This document shows, one piece after another, positions 10,301-22,192 of a DNA stretch of 64,000 bases (its first letter is position 1; each line of letters opens with the position of its first letter). This DNA comes from Carex sylvatica (taxonomy: Eukaryota > Streptophyta > Magnoliopsida > Poales > Cyperaceae), in assembly GCA_964058845.1 (NCBI GenBank), contig CAXKVR010000138.1, positions 310,001 through 374,000 of the forward strand, written 5' to 3'. The position numbers were made by a program, and so were the translations under genes. The notes beneath the pieces were generated by a model. It had not been told where the DNA came from. It ran no database searches and saw only the letters and a program-made list of their open reading frames with translations.

Positions 10301-13300
10301 AGAAGGCTTCAGAGTGACTTACATGAGGAGTGAGGTACTGGTTTAAATAAGATCTGTTCTTCTTATCCTTCAGCTCTTGTGTTGACCTCCAGTTTTGCTG
10401 TCTGATGATATTGTTTCCCTATTCACCTATTCTGGTCCTCTGGGTTTTGTTGTATGTATGAAGAATTTGGGGGCTGGGGGATTGGGTACAGACGCAGTGG
10501 CTAAGGGGAACAGTCAGCACTGTGTGTTTTTAGCTTTCTTTCTCTCTTGGTGTATTATTTGAAGTGGTGGTTGTAATATTAAATACTATTTATATGGTTT
10601 CAATGAAATATAGCCAACGATCCAAGTAGGCACTATTGTGGAAGAAAAAGTAAATATAGCACAAAACTATATAGTTGATTTTTAAAACTAGGATTAGTTT
10701 ATTGAATGAATAAATAAATAGAGCTTATATCAATTGTACGAGTATAGAGGATATTGCAGAGATACATTGTAAGCCATAACTTGTTATTTTCGTTGATTTT
10801 AACAATTTACAGGCAAAGCTGGCGGCATATATACGAGGTGCCAAATATGAATGTGGTTGCTCGTCATGTAATTATACTAAAGTGAGCACACAAAATCTGT
10901 ATGCTTGATTTTGTTCGCAATCAACATTTTGACTTGTCTTTTTGCTTTCCATACTTTTAGTTGGGTTCGAAAAGAGCTTACTGCCCTAATACTTGATAAA
11001 CCAGTATTTTGTAATATTTATAATCTGTAGGCTCTGCCCTCAGAATGGAAGTTTGTGAAATTTAATCTAATAGAGCAAATTTAAGATGACAATCCATGTT
11101 CACATCTGTAAAATTTAAGCTAATAGAGCAAAATGGTCATAATAAAATGACGAGCTAAACTTAAGCTTTCTCACTATTGTAGGTTATAACAGCAAGAGAA
11201 ATTGAAAGACATGCGAGTGAGTTTTCAGATAACCCTAATGAGAACCTATATTTGGAAAATGGGATGACACTTTGCCAGCTAGTGAAAGAACTTAAAGGAA
11301 CACCTTTGTATAATTTGGGCAGCTCTCTTCAAGAAAAAATCAAATGCCATCCCAATTATAACTCCTTTGATATTTGGAAAGGTGACTTTTTTTTAAGTTC
11401 TCTGTATTTAACTCCTTTGTATAGTTCAGTACTGCTATCAAACTGTTGGATTCCCTCTTCACAAGGTCCATTTCGGATAGAACCACATTTGGGCCATTTG
11501 GGCTTTATCTGAGCGAGGACCACAAGATTGAATGCTGAAAAGTAATACTCAGGGAACCAAGGGATCTACTTAGCTGTTAAGGTCAGGTACCTAGAGTGCC
11601 TACAGGGAGCAAATTAGGAAACAAGAAATTAAGGAGAGAAAAAGAGAGTACACAAATTTTAAGCACTGAGATATAATGTGGTTTGTTTTCTAAATTCAGC
11701 GGAACATTCTATGTCCGACCCAGAACCAGTTTTTTCTTCTGCTACATGTCTCCTTTTAGCCTCTTTCTAGATTGTGTTGACTATCATCCTAATTTTTGTT
11801 TTTAGTAAATTTTATTGTTCCATATTTGGAGAGGGTATTTTGTTTGCTATTTAATTCTGTATATCAGGAAGTGGTTTCTGGTGACTGGTTCCCAGGAAAT
11901 TCCCTCAGATAAAGCATTATCTTGTTTAGAGAGCTAAACAACCACCGTCTTCTATCATTAAAGGCTTCTGATTAATTTTTTTTTAGTCATCCTTTTATTG
12001 CTGCTGCACAAGTGATTTATATATATATATATATTTTTTTTTTTTCATATTTCCTAGGTTCTTTTAAGATGGGTGATGACTCTCCAAACTTCAGGTCAGA
12101 CTCTGAAAGACGACCACAAGATAATAGCAGGCACTCTTCAGTTCAGAGGTACGCTCTCTTCCTTCTTCCTTCTTCCTTGTATTGTGTATTTGTGTGCTTG
12201 CTTGCATCGGGATGCCATGCAAGTGTGCCTTGTGGGGTTATTCAACTTGCAATTACTAAATGGCACTGGGGATAGTAGATTATTTGACATATCTTGCAAA
12301 ACAAAGTTTAGTGAAATTTTACATATATGCAAATCAATAATTTTTTTTATGGTTCAGCTGTGAATTATGTTCGTTTTACTGACACAGTATATCAAGGGAT
12401 GAGGTCTCAGTCTCAGAACTGACCAAAAACACTGATAGGACTGCAAATGCTTCTCATGTGGGTGATGATTATATCACGAGAAACCTCGACCGTAACTCTT
12501 ATCAATGTTTAAACCAACCTATCGAATCCACCAACTCAAACTTTCAACATTGCCCGGTTTCAAAACCCATTACTGTTAGCCATTTAGCTGAAACCTTTAC
12601 AGATAGTGTTCCAGAAGGCATTGATGATCTGGCTAAAGGTTCATTTCCAAATAACATCATTGAAAAGTGTGTTTTCCTTTTCTCTTCTTTCTTTTTATTT
12701 TAATTGTTACTTGTGGGCATTGGGATCTGCAGTTAACACTAGATGGCATCCCATATATGGTAAAATCTAATTGACAGTATAATGTTGTTCTATAATTTTT
12801 TGCTGTTAGAAAATACTAAAATTCTGCAAGTGGCAAAAATATTGTTCTCGACAACCACAAAGGTGCGGTTGTTGACAGAAACCATTAATGAAACTGGTAC
12901 ACAAGTACATCAGCATTATGTTATAACTTAACCCTGGGCTCTATTATTTTCAAAAACAGTAACTCAAGGGTGCAGGCGTCGATCTCAGAAGCATCCAAAA
13001 ACAATGATTGGATGGTAAATTCTTCCCATGTGAGAGACAATAATAGCCTGAAGAACCTCAACTTTAACTCTGATCAATGTTTGAACCAACCTAATGAATC
13101 CACCAACTCAAACTCTCAACAATGTTCAGTTTTTAAATCTACTATTGTTACTGATCCAGCTGAAACCATTAAAGACAGTCACTCAGAAGACATTAATGAT
13201 CTTGCTAAAGTTTCAGTCACAATGAACACCTCTGAACCATTCAATGTGAAACTTAATACTGCACCTGGTTCATGTGGTCTTGATAGTCCTGGTGCATCTA

Positions 13301-16300
13301 TTTCAGAAGGTACAAGTGTTGTTTCTAAGGGTGGCATAAATATTGGTCGGGATGAATGGCCTTTGGATCGTGTTACAAGAAAGAGCAGGTCGCAGAGGAT
13401 TTTCAAATTCATAAAGCGCGACTACAATTTTCATGCTGGTCCTAGTTCATTGACCGGAAATACTGTGCAGAAGGTTAAGTTTGAATTCTCTAGTGTGGAG
13501 TCTATGACAGCTTCTGATGCTACAGAAGTAGCCACAGCAGATCCTGATTATAATCACCTTGAGAGTGGATCAGAAGAAGGGTAGGTAGATTCACATTTAA
13601 AATTATTCTATTTGAAATTTAATCTGAAAGAGTTACTTTGCATTTCTCTTATCTGCGACTTTTGCCTAGAAATCAATTTCTAAATTAAGGCAGTTATGTT
13701 GGGATAGGTTACCTGAAACCCGTTTTAAAATTTCTAAATCAATTTCTAGTGGAGAGTCTACTACAGCTTCTGATGCTACAGAAGCAGCCACAGCAGATCC
13801 TGATTATAATCATCTTGAGAGTGGGTCAAAAGAACGGTAAGTAGATTCACATTTAAAATTATTCTATTTGAAGTTTAATCTGAAAGAGTTACTTTGAATT
13901 TCTCTTATTTGCGACTTTCACCTAGAAATCAATTTCTAAATTAAGGCAGTTATGTTAGGATATGTTACCTGAAGCCTGTTTTAAAATTGCACCTTTTTAG
14001 GTTGACAGATGAAGAAAAAACTTCCTTGATTGGCGTAACTGTGAAGAGGAGGTATGGTGATTTTCTTTATGCTATTGCTAGTTGTATTGCTACCCTAATA
14101 TTATAAACACTAATGGTTTCCCATTAGTAATACTAAATGTGCAAACAGCCCTGCTACTATAACTGTAAAATAAAATTTCAGAGATGTGCATTTGCACAAA
14201 AGGATTTTTGAAGTTGGTGGTCTCCCAGATGGAACTGCGTTAACCTATCAGCATCATAATAAGGTACTTTTTTTTTGTGCAAGTTTTGAAGTTCCAAGTA
14301 TCTGAGCTTCTAAGTTTTTAATTTTTGCTCCACGGGCACTTTAATTTGAAGTTGTTTAAATTTTCTTTACAGGTTCTACTCTTTGGTGTCAAACAAGGGA
14401 GTGTTATTAAATGTGCTTGCCACAATAATGAGGTAAATTTTTATCACGGAAATGAAGAATCAGTACCTTCCAAAAAGATGCTGTATTTCTTGGTAGAGTA
14501 AAGCCAGAGTGGAATAAATGTGTCCTGTCATTCAAACTTCCAAAATAGTGTTATATTCTGTTTCTTTATAAAAAAAATTAAGCCCTTATATATAAATGAA
14601 AACATTGATTCTAGTAATTCATTTTAACATGCTCAGTTTACACCATCACAATTTGAAGCTCATGCTGGAATGGGTCAGAGGCGTCAACCGTGAGTTACTA
14701 TGACTTTTATCACACTTTCTGTTATTGTCTGGTATACTGTTTCTACTGAAGTGATCAGAATTTAATAATTTTTCTGATTATCTCAGGTATCGAAATATAT
14801 ACAATTCTGATGGAAAGACACTTCATGAATTATCCCTGGAACTTCCAGATGTTCCAAGATCAAGTTCAGGTTGGTACCCTAAGTTAAAGATGTTATGATT
14901 TTCTTACCATTTTTTTTCCTGCTGAGCTTGTGCAGTAAAACTTTGGATAACACTAACCGGGGCGGAACTATAAAATTTAGATTGGGGGGGGGGGGGGGGG
15001 GAGGGGGGTGGTGTGCTAAAATGTAAAATGCATAATATGTGAAAATACATAACGTGCGGTCATTGGGATTTGAACCCTAGTCTCCACAACCATTAGGCTA
15101 CAAGCACACATTTAGCATTTCATGAGGGGGATTAAAATATATAAAACTTTTTAAGAGAAATGAAAATTCAATTAAAATATCAATATATGTGATTAAAAAA
15201 TTTGAAATCATGGGGGTGGCTAAGCACCCTGGGCTATACCTAGATCAACCCCTGACACTAACCTTCTTCTATCCTTCTCATGTTTAATAGGAATGTCATA
15301 TTCAAGGCCTATCATACATGTCCAACGTAAGAAAGGTACACTGGATCATACAATATATATCATTGAAAAACGTAGACTGCAAGTTACTACAATTTAATAG
15401 ATTAAAAAACATAGACTGAAAAACGTGCTGGCTTTTTTTGCTTGTTCTTTGGTGGCACTTCATTAGGCAATAAAATCAATTTTCTAATAGCTGACATCTT
15501 GGGTTAAAAGCTAAGCTCGTGAATGTGTTTTTCTACTGGATTCTGCAGAACATTATTTTCCAACAAGCCGTAGATTGAAATATGTTCTACAGTCTCACAA
15601 AGGTGTTTCTGTTCAATGCACTATCTGCAAGTAAGTATAGCTCGCAATGTTGGTTTCATCTTAGTTGTTGAAGACTTGAAGTACTTTTACATGTATATAT
15701 TCCCCTGTTTAAATAGGGAAAGACGTGCCACTTTGGGAGATGAAGCAGACCCAAAATTAGTAATTTTCTGTAACCAAGTATGCTTCCTATCTGTCTCCTG
15801 TTTCAATGCACTCTCTCTCTCTCTCTCTCTCTCTATCTGTCTATCTATCTATATATCTATCCATCCATCCATCTATCGTGCGTGATATGTGTGAAACTTC
15901 TAAATAAAACTAATAGGAGCTTTTGATGTACGTTTTCTTTTATTTTTTTCAGTGTGACCAAGCATACCATATTGGTTGTATGGAGGATCAGGAACTCTTA
16001 AAAATAGAGGTGAGCTTTATTTTTTAAAGCAAAAAAAGACAGAGATGATAGACATTGTGCTATAATCCTTTCTAATGCCAGTCTCTTCACAGGATGTGTT
16101 TAATGGCAACTGGTTTTGCTGCACCGATTGCACTTGGGTTCATGACAGCTTGAAAAAAATATGTGCACTTGGTGCCAAGCCCGTGCCAACTCCATTTTTC
16201 GATTTGTTGAAGAAACCTCACACCACTGAGAATAATTTAGCCAATTTATCTTGGCAAATTTTTAGAGGAGGTAACACTGAAGATCAAGTGTTGCTCTCGC

Positions 16301-18025
16301 AATCTCTACAGTTCTTAAAAGTAAGTCCTTCTGCCATGCTATGTTTCTGGAAAAAGTAGTTGTGTATGTGTGTGTTTTCAGGATTTCCGTACTTTCTGCG
16401 AACAGTCAATCAAAATCTTGCCTTATTGTGCAAGAAATAGCCCAGGTTTGTTATATACATAAACACGAGTCATTTGTAGATTACAGTGAATGATCCAACA
16501 GCAAGTTCCATTTGAACTTTGGAGTAGTTCTTTTCCTTGACCCTCCTCCCCCATCCCCCACCCAGAAGAAACTTTAAAGGGGTTAAGACAAGGAGAAGGG
16601 AAAAAGGAAGCAGAATTTGGGATGATAAATTTGCTAAATTTCTTCTCTTTAATATCAATTTGGAGGTTAAATGCTGCTTACTAGTAAGTTGGGCTTTTAT
16701 GGGTATATGAAATTAAACACGACTCATTTATATTGACTTTTCACTTTGTTGGTCTTTCTGTGAAGACAATAATAAAATCATAGATGCTTTCAGCAAATAT
16801 AAATAAATGATGGGCTTTTAGCAAAAGAAACTGTCTCGTGATATCAGTTTAAATTGCCTTTTTAAGAAATGCTACTTTTTCGTGTTCATATTGGATGTCA
16901 TACCCAATGGGTATTGTTACATAATTTTGTGGGGGAATTATATGATCTGTAAAGTATTAAGTGGAGTACTGGCTAAAGCTTTTCTTGTTGCAGAGTGTAT
17001 TCAAACCAATTCTTCTAGGAAGGCAGGAAATGTTACGACAAATGGTTTTTGGGTATGCAGTGCTTTCTGATATATGGTTGCACATATGTTCAATTTTTGT
17101 TGGTTACGTGAATTCAATTATGTCGAGTCTATTTTTTATTTGTAAAGGTCTAATTTGATTCATGCAGAAAACAAGTGGAAGGAACCGGGCTTGATTTTCG
17201 TGGAGTGCATTTTATAGTGATAAAGCTCGAGTAATGTGCTTCTCCATTTAGATATTATTTTTTTTACTTTATTCACTATAAGTTTGGTTCTATGGTCTTT
17301 CTTCAATGATTCTGATATATCCTGTGATTATTTTCATTAATTCAGTGGGGAGATTGTCTCTATTGCGGTTCTACGAGTGTTTGGCAAATACATTGCTGAG
17401 CTTCCTTTAGCAACGACATTTAAAGTACAGCGACAACAGGTAAGACTGGCCGACTGTTATGCATCTGCATATATTGAGATATGGCTGAATCAAGGCTCAC
17501 CGTAGATTTGTTTCCCTTTTTATCTTAATATTGTCTTGAAGATATCATTTTGTCATTATGAAGAAGTTGGCAATTTCATAGCAAATAATGTTATGGGAGC
17601 CTGCACTGTGTATATCACATTCACATGCCATTATTATACTAAAAGGATCATTTTATTTTGGGCAGGGTTACTTCCGGGTGCTTCTCAATTTGATAGAAGA
17701 GCTACTACGTCTGTTGCAAGTAAGGCTGCTTGTATCTCCTGTGCCCAACAAAATGCAATCGATTTGGACTGACAAGTTTGGCTTTGTTAAAGCATCAGAC
17801 CAGAAAGTAATATCTCTATTTCTCTCTTCTTCTTTAAAAAAGAAAAGAAAAAAGAAACTGGCAACTACTGGTGATGTCTTACTCTCTTTCTCTCTCTCAA
17901 ATGATAAATACCCTTGTGCATGTCTGCCACTCGTTCAGGTACAAATGCTGAAGGAGCAACATGGTGTGATGCTTTTTGAGGATAGAGCTGTATTGGTGAA
18001 AGAAATTCAAGCTGTTGATGACTAA
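7325..18025 (+). CDS. IDM1/ROS4-like chromatin protein: four Tify-like (TDBD) modules, PHD finger, GNAT domain
   Basis: Twenty-nine exons join to 1,296 codons plus stop: 7325-7663, 7786-7857, 8470-8699, 8960-8999, 9108-9278, 9363-9434, 9694-9977, 10244-10334, 10813-10881, 11183-11381, 12058-12148, 12388-12666, 12960-13580, 13750-13836, 14001-14051, 14182-14263, 14373-14432, 14637-14689, 14787-14869, 15291-15335, 15549-15630, 15717-15777, 15953-16009, 16093-16320, 16994-17052, 17168-17230, 17346-17439, 17666-17806, 17939-18025. All have GT..AG borders. The start is the first in-frame ATG. A basic N-terminus (three RRxxRL motifs) precedes TDBD-like modules at about residues 91-170, 262-345 and 405-500, then a Ser/Asn-rich linker, a fourth module (about 900-985), a C4HC3 PHD (about 1030-1090) and a GNAT fold (about 1150-1290) with acetyl-CoA loop QRQQGYF near 1220. 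Relatives in this family act in the nucleus on histone acetylation and DNA demethylation; that role here is inferred. Confidence 0.88.
7367..7444 (+). repeat. 39-bp coding tandem repeat, two units
   Basis: Encodes IVYTRRAKRVHKD followed by a near-identical second copy ending in E, inside exon 1 of the IDM1-like gene. The repeat adds a cluster of basic residues that could act as a nuclear localisation signal. Confidence 0.85.
12388..13230 (+). repeat. Duplicated exon pair in the IDM1-like gene
   Basis: Exons 12 and 13 begin with related protein: ASHVGDDYITRNLD and SSHVRDNNSLKNLN, then QCLNQPIESTNSN and QCLNQPNESTNSN, then DDLAK and NDLAK. This is an older exon duplication in the Ser/Asn-rich linker. 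Confidence 0.8.
13489..13996 (+). repeat. 256-bp tandem duplication that creates an extra exon
   Basis: Unit 1 (13489-13744) holds the end of exon 13 plus intron. Unit 2 (13745 to about 13996) repeats it at over 90% identity. The exonic CTCTAG at the start of unit 1 becomes TTTCTAG in unit 2 and serves as a splice acceptor, giving an extra 87-bp exon (13750-13836) that keeps the frame. Confidence 0.88.
14958..15254. mobile_element. hAT-type MITE (297 bp) in an intron of the IDM1-like gene
   Basis: Perfect 8-bp target duplication ACACTAAC at 14950-14957 and 15255-15262. Termini are CGGGGCGGAACTA and TAGATCAACCCCTG. It contains an 18-base G run (14984-15001). On the minus strand it has a tRNA-promoter-like pair, TAGCCTAATGG and GGTTCAAATCC. 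Confidence 0.9.
15810..15876. repeat. Compound CT / TATC / ATCC microsatellite
   Basis: Intronic run of CT units followed by TCTA and CCAT-type tetranucleotides, in the intron that splits the PHD finger. Confidence 0.9.
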
Positions 18026-18700
18026 AGCTGTGCTGATTTTTTATGTTTTTAAATTCAAATCCGTTTTGGACTATTAGTGGATGTAAAGTATGCGAGTCAT
18101 GTGCAGTTTTGACTCTTTAGTTTGTATATATAGTGTATGTTAGGCTTCTGTTAGAGATATGTAACAATTAGAGTTCCTTTTGGCCCAAGTACTAGTATTT
18201 CCGTGGGAAATTATCAACTTTTTTACTCTGCTGTTTCTACGCTGTTGTTGTTTATCCAAGCTCAAATACTTGCTGTGCAATGTGCATGCCTGATTGTTCA
18301 TTTGTCAAGAGCATAACCAGCTACTAGATCAACCATTGTTGGCTTCAATTCATCAATAAATCTTTACACGTTTAATTAGGAAATAACTAATGTATATGGC
18401 AGCTTCTGCTAAGACTGCTATGGATTTAAAAAAAAAAAACTATATGGTGTACTACAAAATTGTATGGCTTTAATTTTCAAAATATGTGCTAGCATTGCTC
18501 GGAAACAAGCAGAGGCACTTTTTGCCGATATCAAAAATGGAATTAAAAACAGTGTTTGTTGTATAAAATATGCCAAAACTCTGAGGTCTTGTAACAAAGG
18601 ATGAATGAATAATTATTTTTTCTATAGGTGTTAGTATCTTGCCCATGCTTTGCTACGGGTTGAAAATTTAAACATAAAATACAACAAAAATGCAAATCAT
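18026..18700. other. 3' flank of the IDM1-like gene
   Basis: Probable 3' untranslated region for the first 100-250 bp after the stop codon, with TTTGTATATATAGTGTATG-type upstream poly(A) elements. The rest is AT-rich spacer. No clear single poly(A) signal can be chosen. Confidence 0.4.
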
Positions 18701-18881
18701 GTCAAATATTTTTCATCTTTAATAGTATTTGTTTTTTTATATTTTTTTATTTCTTGCGCAGTGAAATAAACTATTTTGTCTTTACTTCTTTGTCAAATAT
18801 TTTTCTTCTATAATAGTATTTGCTTTTTTATATTTCTTATTCCTTGTGCAATGAAATAAACTATTTTGACTTTACTTCTTT
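18701..18881. repeat. 91-bp tandem duplication in intergenic DNA
   Basis: Two neighbouring units, each beginning GTCAAATATTTTTC and ending ATTTT[GT/GA]CTTTACTTCTTT, with small differences. No function seen. Confidence 0.85.
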
Positions 18882-19692
18882 GTTAAATATAATGGTAATC
18901 AATATTTTAGAGAATAAACATGTTAATTACTTTTTATTTTGTTGTCATCAATAACATAAAAAGAAAGAAAGAAAGAAATGTTATCCATTAATTGTTTTTA
19001 TGACATCATTCAAATGAAGAAATTGCAAGGAGAAAATCAGTGTAACAACTTCAACATAATAAACACCAACCCATTGCAACATAAAATCACAAACATAAAA
19101 CTTTTCATCTTAACCGTTTAAAATCCAGTAAATTAAATTATAGTCGTTGACGGATCATGACACTTACGTGCTTGATATATGAGAAAGAAGAAAGATAATT
19201 ACCAAATCAAAGAAGATCAACATAAAACAAGCACCTTTCATGGTAGCTTATAGCAAAACGTTCTTGCTGAACACCAAAAATAAGGGGTCCAAAATAATAA
19301 CATGAATGCTTACAGTTCAACCTGGGCCAGAGTTTATTCAGCAGGTCTTTCTGATCTTATATGATCCTGAATAATTTTTAGGATTTATTTCCACAAGCAA
19401 AATAGTATTAGCCTTGAAATACAACAACACATGAAAGAACATCCTCAGAGATCAATAGTATGGAAAAGTGAAAAAATCAAAATGATACCTGAGCTTTCCC
19501 AGTGAATCAATCATCCATCGACAGTCACAGACTACTGATCTGAAGGTACAATTCTGCTGTGCACATAAACATTTAGTAAATAGTGTCAACTTAATTTAAT
19601 TATATAACAAGGATAAATGGTGTCAGCTTAATTAAGCTGCATCTATGATCAACTAACCACACCAACCAATGGTTTTGTTTGAGTTAACACCG
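18882..19692. other. Convergent 3' spacer
   Basis: AT-rich spacer between two genes transcribed toward each other. It probably includes the 3' untranslated region of the RRM gene near 19.3-19.69 kb. Contains a short (AAAG)n run near 18960. No other gene seen. Confidence 0.4.
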
Positions 19693-20443
19693 CTAAGAAT
19701 CTGATTTGGGTTGCCTGACAGTGGCTTCCTGTTCTTTTTGTTTAGCTGGGTCGACAAAGATGACCCATCCATCGAGGAAATGTCCATTCATTCCTTTTCT
19801 CGCCTCTTCTGCCTCTTCTATAGTACCATACTTGACAAAACCAAATCCCTTGGAGCGCCCTGAAGCCCTATCTGTTATTACTTTAGCTGCATGCAAACAA
19901 AATAAAATTTGTAAAATGCCAACTAGGCATTAATGCTCCCAAAGTGGAAGAGCACGAAATTTGTCAATGAATGTAAGATGGAGCAAAAAACTAACCTTCC
20001 AGAAGCTGACCATACCGTGAAAATGCTTCCTTAAGTTTCTCATCCGTTGTTAGTCTTGATAAACCTAATTTAGTCATGCAAATAGAACCTCAGTTAAACT
20101 ATTAATTTTATGCCCCCGATTTACCAAACTGGACATGTTCGTATGATTGTATAAGCAACTCGGCAAGTATTGAAGTAATTCAGGAATTAAACAGTGACTG
20201 AAGCGGTTAATGGAGAAAAGTGCGCAAGCAAATTAAGACTAACAATTTAAGAGAAGCGATCTAACCGCTAATGAAAAGCTTGGGCTTGGTGATAGGAGGG
20301 AGATTGGAGTTGCCGATGTCTTCTTCGCCGAAGGGGAAAGAAGAGCTATGGCAAGCAGAGCAAGCGGAGAGCTGATATAAGGATGGAGAGAATGTCGTTC
20401 TGAGAAGGCGGCGGAGAGCGGCGTTTGAGGCTGACAGTGCCAT
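19693..20443 (-). CDS. Small organelle-type RRM RNA-binding protein
   Basis: Three exons on the minus strand: 20443-20266, 20064-19996 and 19886-19693. They give 146 residues. The first roughly 45 residues are rich in S, A, L and R with few acids (MALSASNAALRRLLRTTFSP), as in a mitochondrial or plastid presequence. One RRM follows, with RNP2 (KLFISGL) crossing the first splice junction and RNP1 (KGFGFVKY) in the last exon; the tail is short and charged. Family knowledge: plant proteins of this size and layout bind organelle transcripts and include RNA-editing and stability factors. The target organelle and RNA are not shown here. The protein lacks the glycine-rich tail of the GRP proteins. 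It is convergent with the IDM1-like gene. Confidence 0.9.
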
Positions 20444-20481
20444 CTCTTTCTGACCTTCGACAGTGAACTTGATTGATGCAA

Positions 20482-21401
20482 TGCAGTGCTAAAGCCCTAA
20501 TTCAGGTTTAAGACCAAGAGAGGGGTTGGCCGTTGCGGTTTGGGTATATTCATTTTTCAGTCAATTAATAGTTTAACACCGAGAATTCCAGATCCAATAA
20601 CTGGTATGGAATCCGAATAGATCCAATTCAGTATATTTGCATCGCGTCGAGGTTTAATGGGTACGGATTGGACTTAATTCAGTTGCTGATCATTTCCGGC
20701 CCCTTCTTCGGTAAGCCCAATTGGGCCCATACTTCGACGGGGTTTGCCAGTATTGGGCTATTAGCATTCCATAAATATAAATATTAGCTAATATAAACAG
20801 ATACTGTATTCGCAGATCAAATAGTTTCCAATTATTAAATGCCATAAACATATAATATACTCGCAGATCAAATAGTTTCCGCTCATGGAAAATTAAATTG
20901 AAATCAATCAATCAGGAAACTTTTTAACAGAGTTGAAATAATATATTCTTGTAATCTTGTTACTAAATTTTCCAACAAAATACGCATGCGGGTCCCATAA
21001 ACATCCATTTTTTAACCTTCCCTCTCCTTTCATTTTCCTCCCCTCTCACTTCAAGATTTCAATTTAATTATAGAAAATTTCAAATTTTCAGCATTGGATG
21101 ATTCTTAAAAATTATTCTTTATTTTTTATTAGTTTTTTCTGTGTAGAAATTTAACAAAATACAGTATTAAATATATGTCATTTCGAAACTTTAATAGGAA
21201 AACATTAATGCTATATTTTAATTTTTTTAACATTACCAATAGTTATAAAAACTTGGAATTTCAAATAACGAAAATTAAAAAAAAATTCTATTTTAAAATA
21301 TTTGTGTAACTTTTTGCTGAATGGTGAAATGATTGATTCTTTTTGTGAAACGTTGTACTGTTTAATTCTGTTATTATGCTGGAATTAATCTCAAATAAGG
21401 T
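20482..21401. other. Promoter side of the RRM gene and AT-rich spacer
   Basis: Directly upstream of the RRM start (minus strand) lies a short GC-richer stretch, probably the 5' leader and promoter. Beyond it is AT-rich spacer, with the block CTCGCAGATCAAATAGTTTCC at about 20811 and 20860 as a 49-bp-spaced duplication. No gene seen. Confidence 0.4.
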
Positions 21402-21409
21402 ACTCCACG

Positions 21410-22184
21410 TAGGGGTGAAAACGGAGCGGATAATGCTGATACTATATTCGTATTCGTCGGATAATGAGCGGATACGGATAGTAAATGGATATCAAAATTC
21501 AAAACCAAATCCGCTTTAAATAGATACGGATACGGAACGGATAATCCACGGATACGGATTCGAATACAGATATAAAACGAATAATAGTCGGATAATTAAG
21601 ATATATGAACTTCTAAAATACAAATATTAATTAATAAAATTTAAATATTAAAACAAATAAATAATTAATCCAAAAATTTGAACCGATTTGTTTATTTGAA
21701 TTCACATGGAGAAAATTTGAACCGATTTGTTTATTTGATACATCTAACCTCTTAGAAACAAAAGTAGGCCTAAAGACAAAAGTGCATTTAAATATAATAG
21801 CCCAAAATTCCAGCCCATTAATTTGTTATTGGAATCACGATTCACGTGTGTCTGATTTTGTTCATATGCTCTCTTAGTCCCACCTCACTTGATAACAATA
21901 GAGAGGATAAGTTGAGAGGTTATATAACATGTCCTACTCAGATGGCAGAGAGCAACTTTCTGAACGGGTCCGAAGCCCAAATAATGGGATCCGATTGGAA
22001 TCCGGATAAATCAGATATCCGCTCCGTTTATAGATCTTTGAACGTATCCGTATCCAGGTATTTTTTTTCTCATTTAGTAATTTATCCGGATATTATCTGT
22101 TCTGTTTTATTCGAATACGGATAGTAAACAGATTTGATTTGGAGCGGATTCGAAGCGGATAATTCAGCTCTGTTTTCAGCCCTA
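21410..22184. mobile_element. hAT-type element (775 bp) with GCGGATACGGATA subterminal repeats
   Basis: Starts TAGGGGTGAAAACGGAGCGG and ends CTCTGTTTTCAGCCCTA, inverted repeats. The 8-bp flanks are ACTCCACG (21402-21409) and ACTCCACA (22185-22192). Both ends are filled with CGGATA/TATCCG repeats, typical hAT transposase-binding clusters. No transposase frame. Confidence 0.88.
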
Positions 22185-22192
22185 ACTCCACA

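Noticed and set aside
15085..15130. tRNA-like sequence on the minus strand
   Set aside because: Only box A and box B resemblance; no acceptor stem or anticodon arm can be folded, and it lies inside an hAT element.
18640..18665. CTTGCCCATGCTTTGCTACGGG word, considered as a Helitron end
   Set aside because: A hairpin-like word alone, with no CTRR end or matching 5' terminus.
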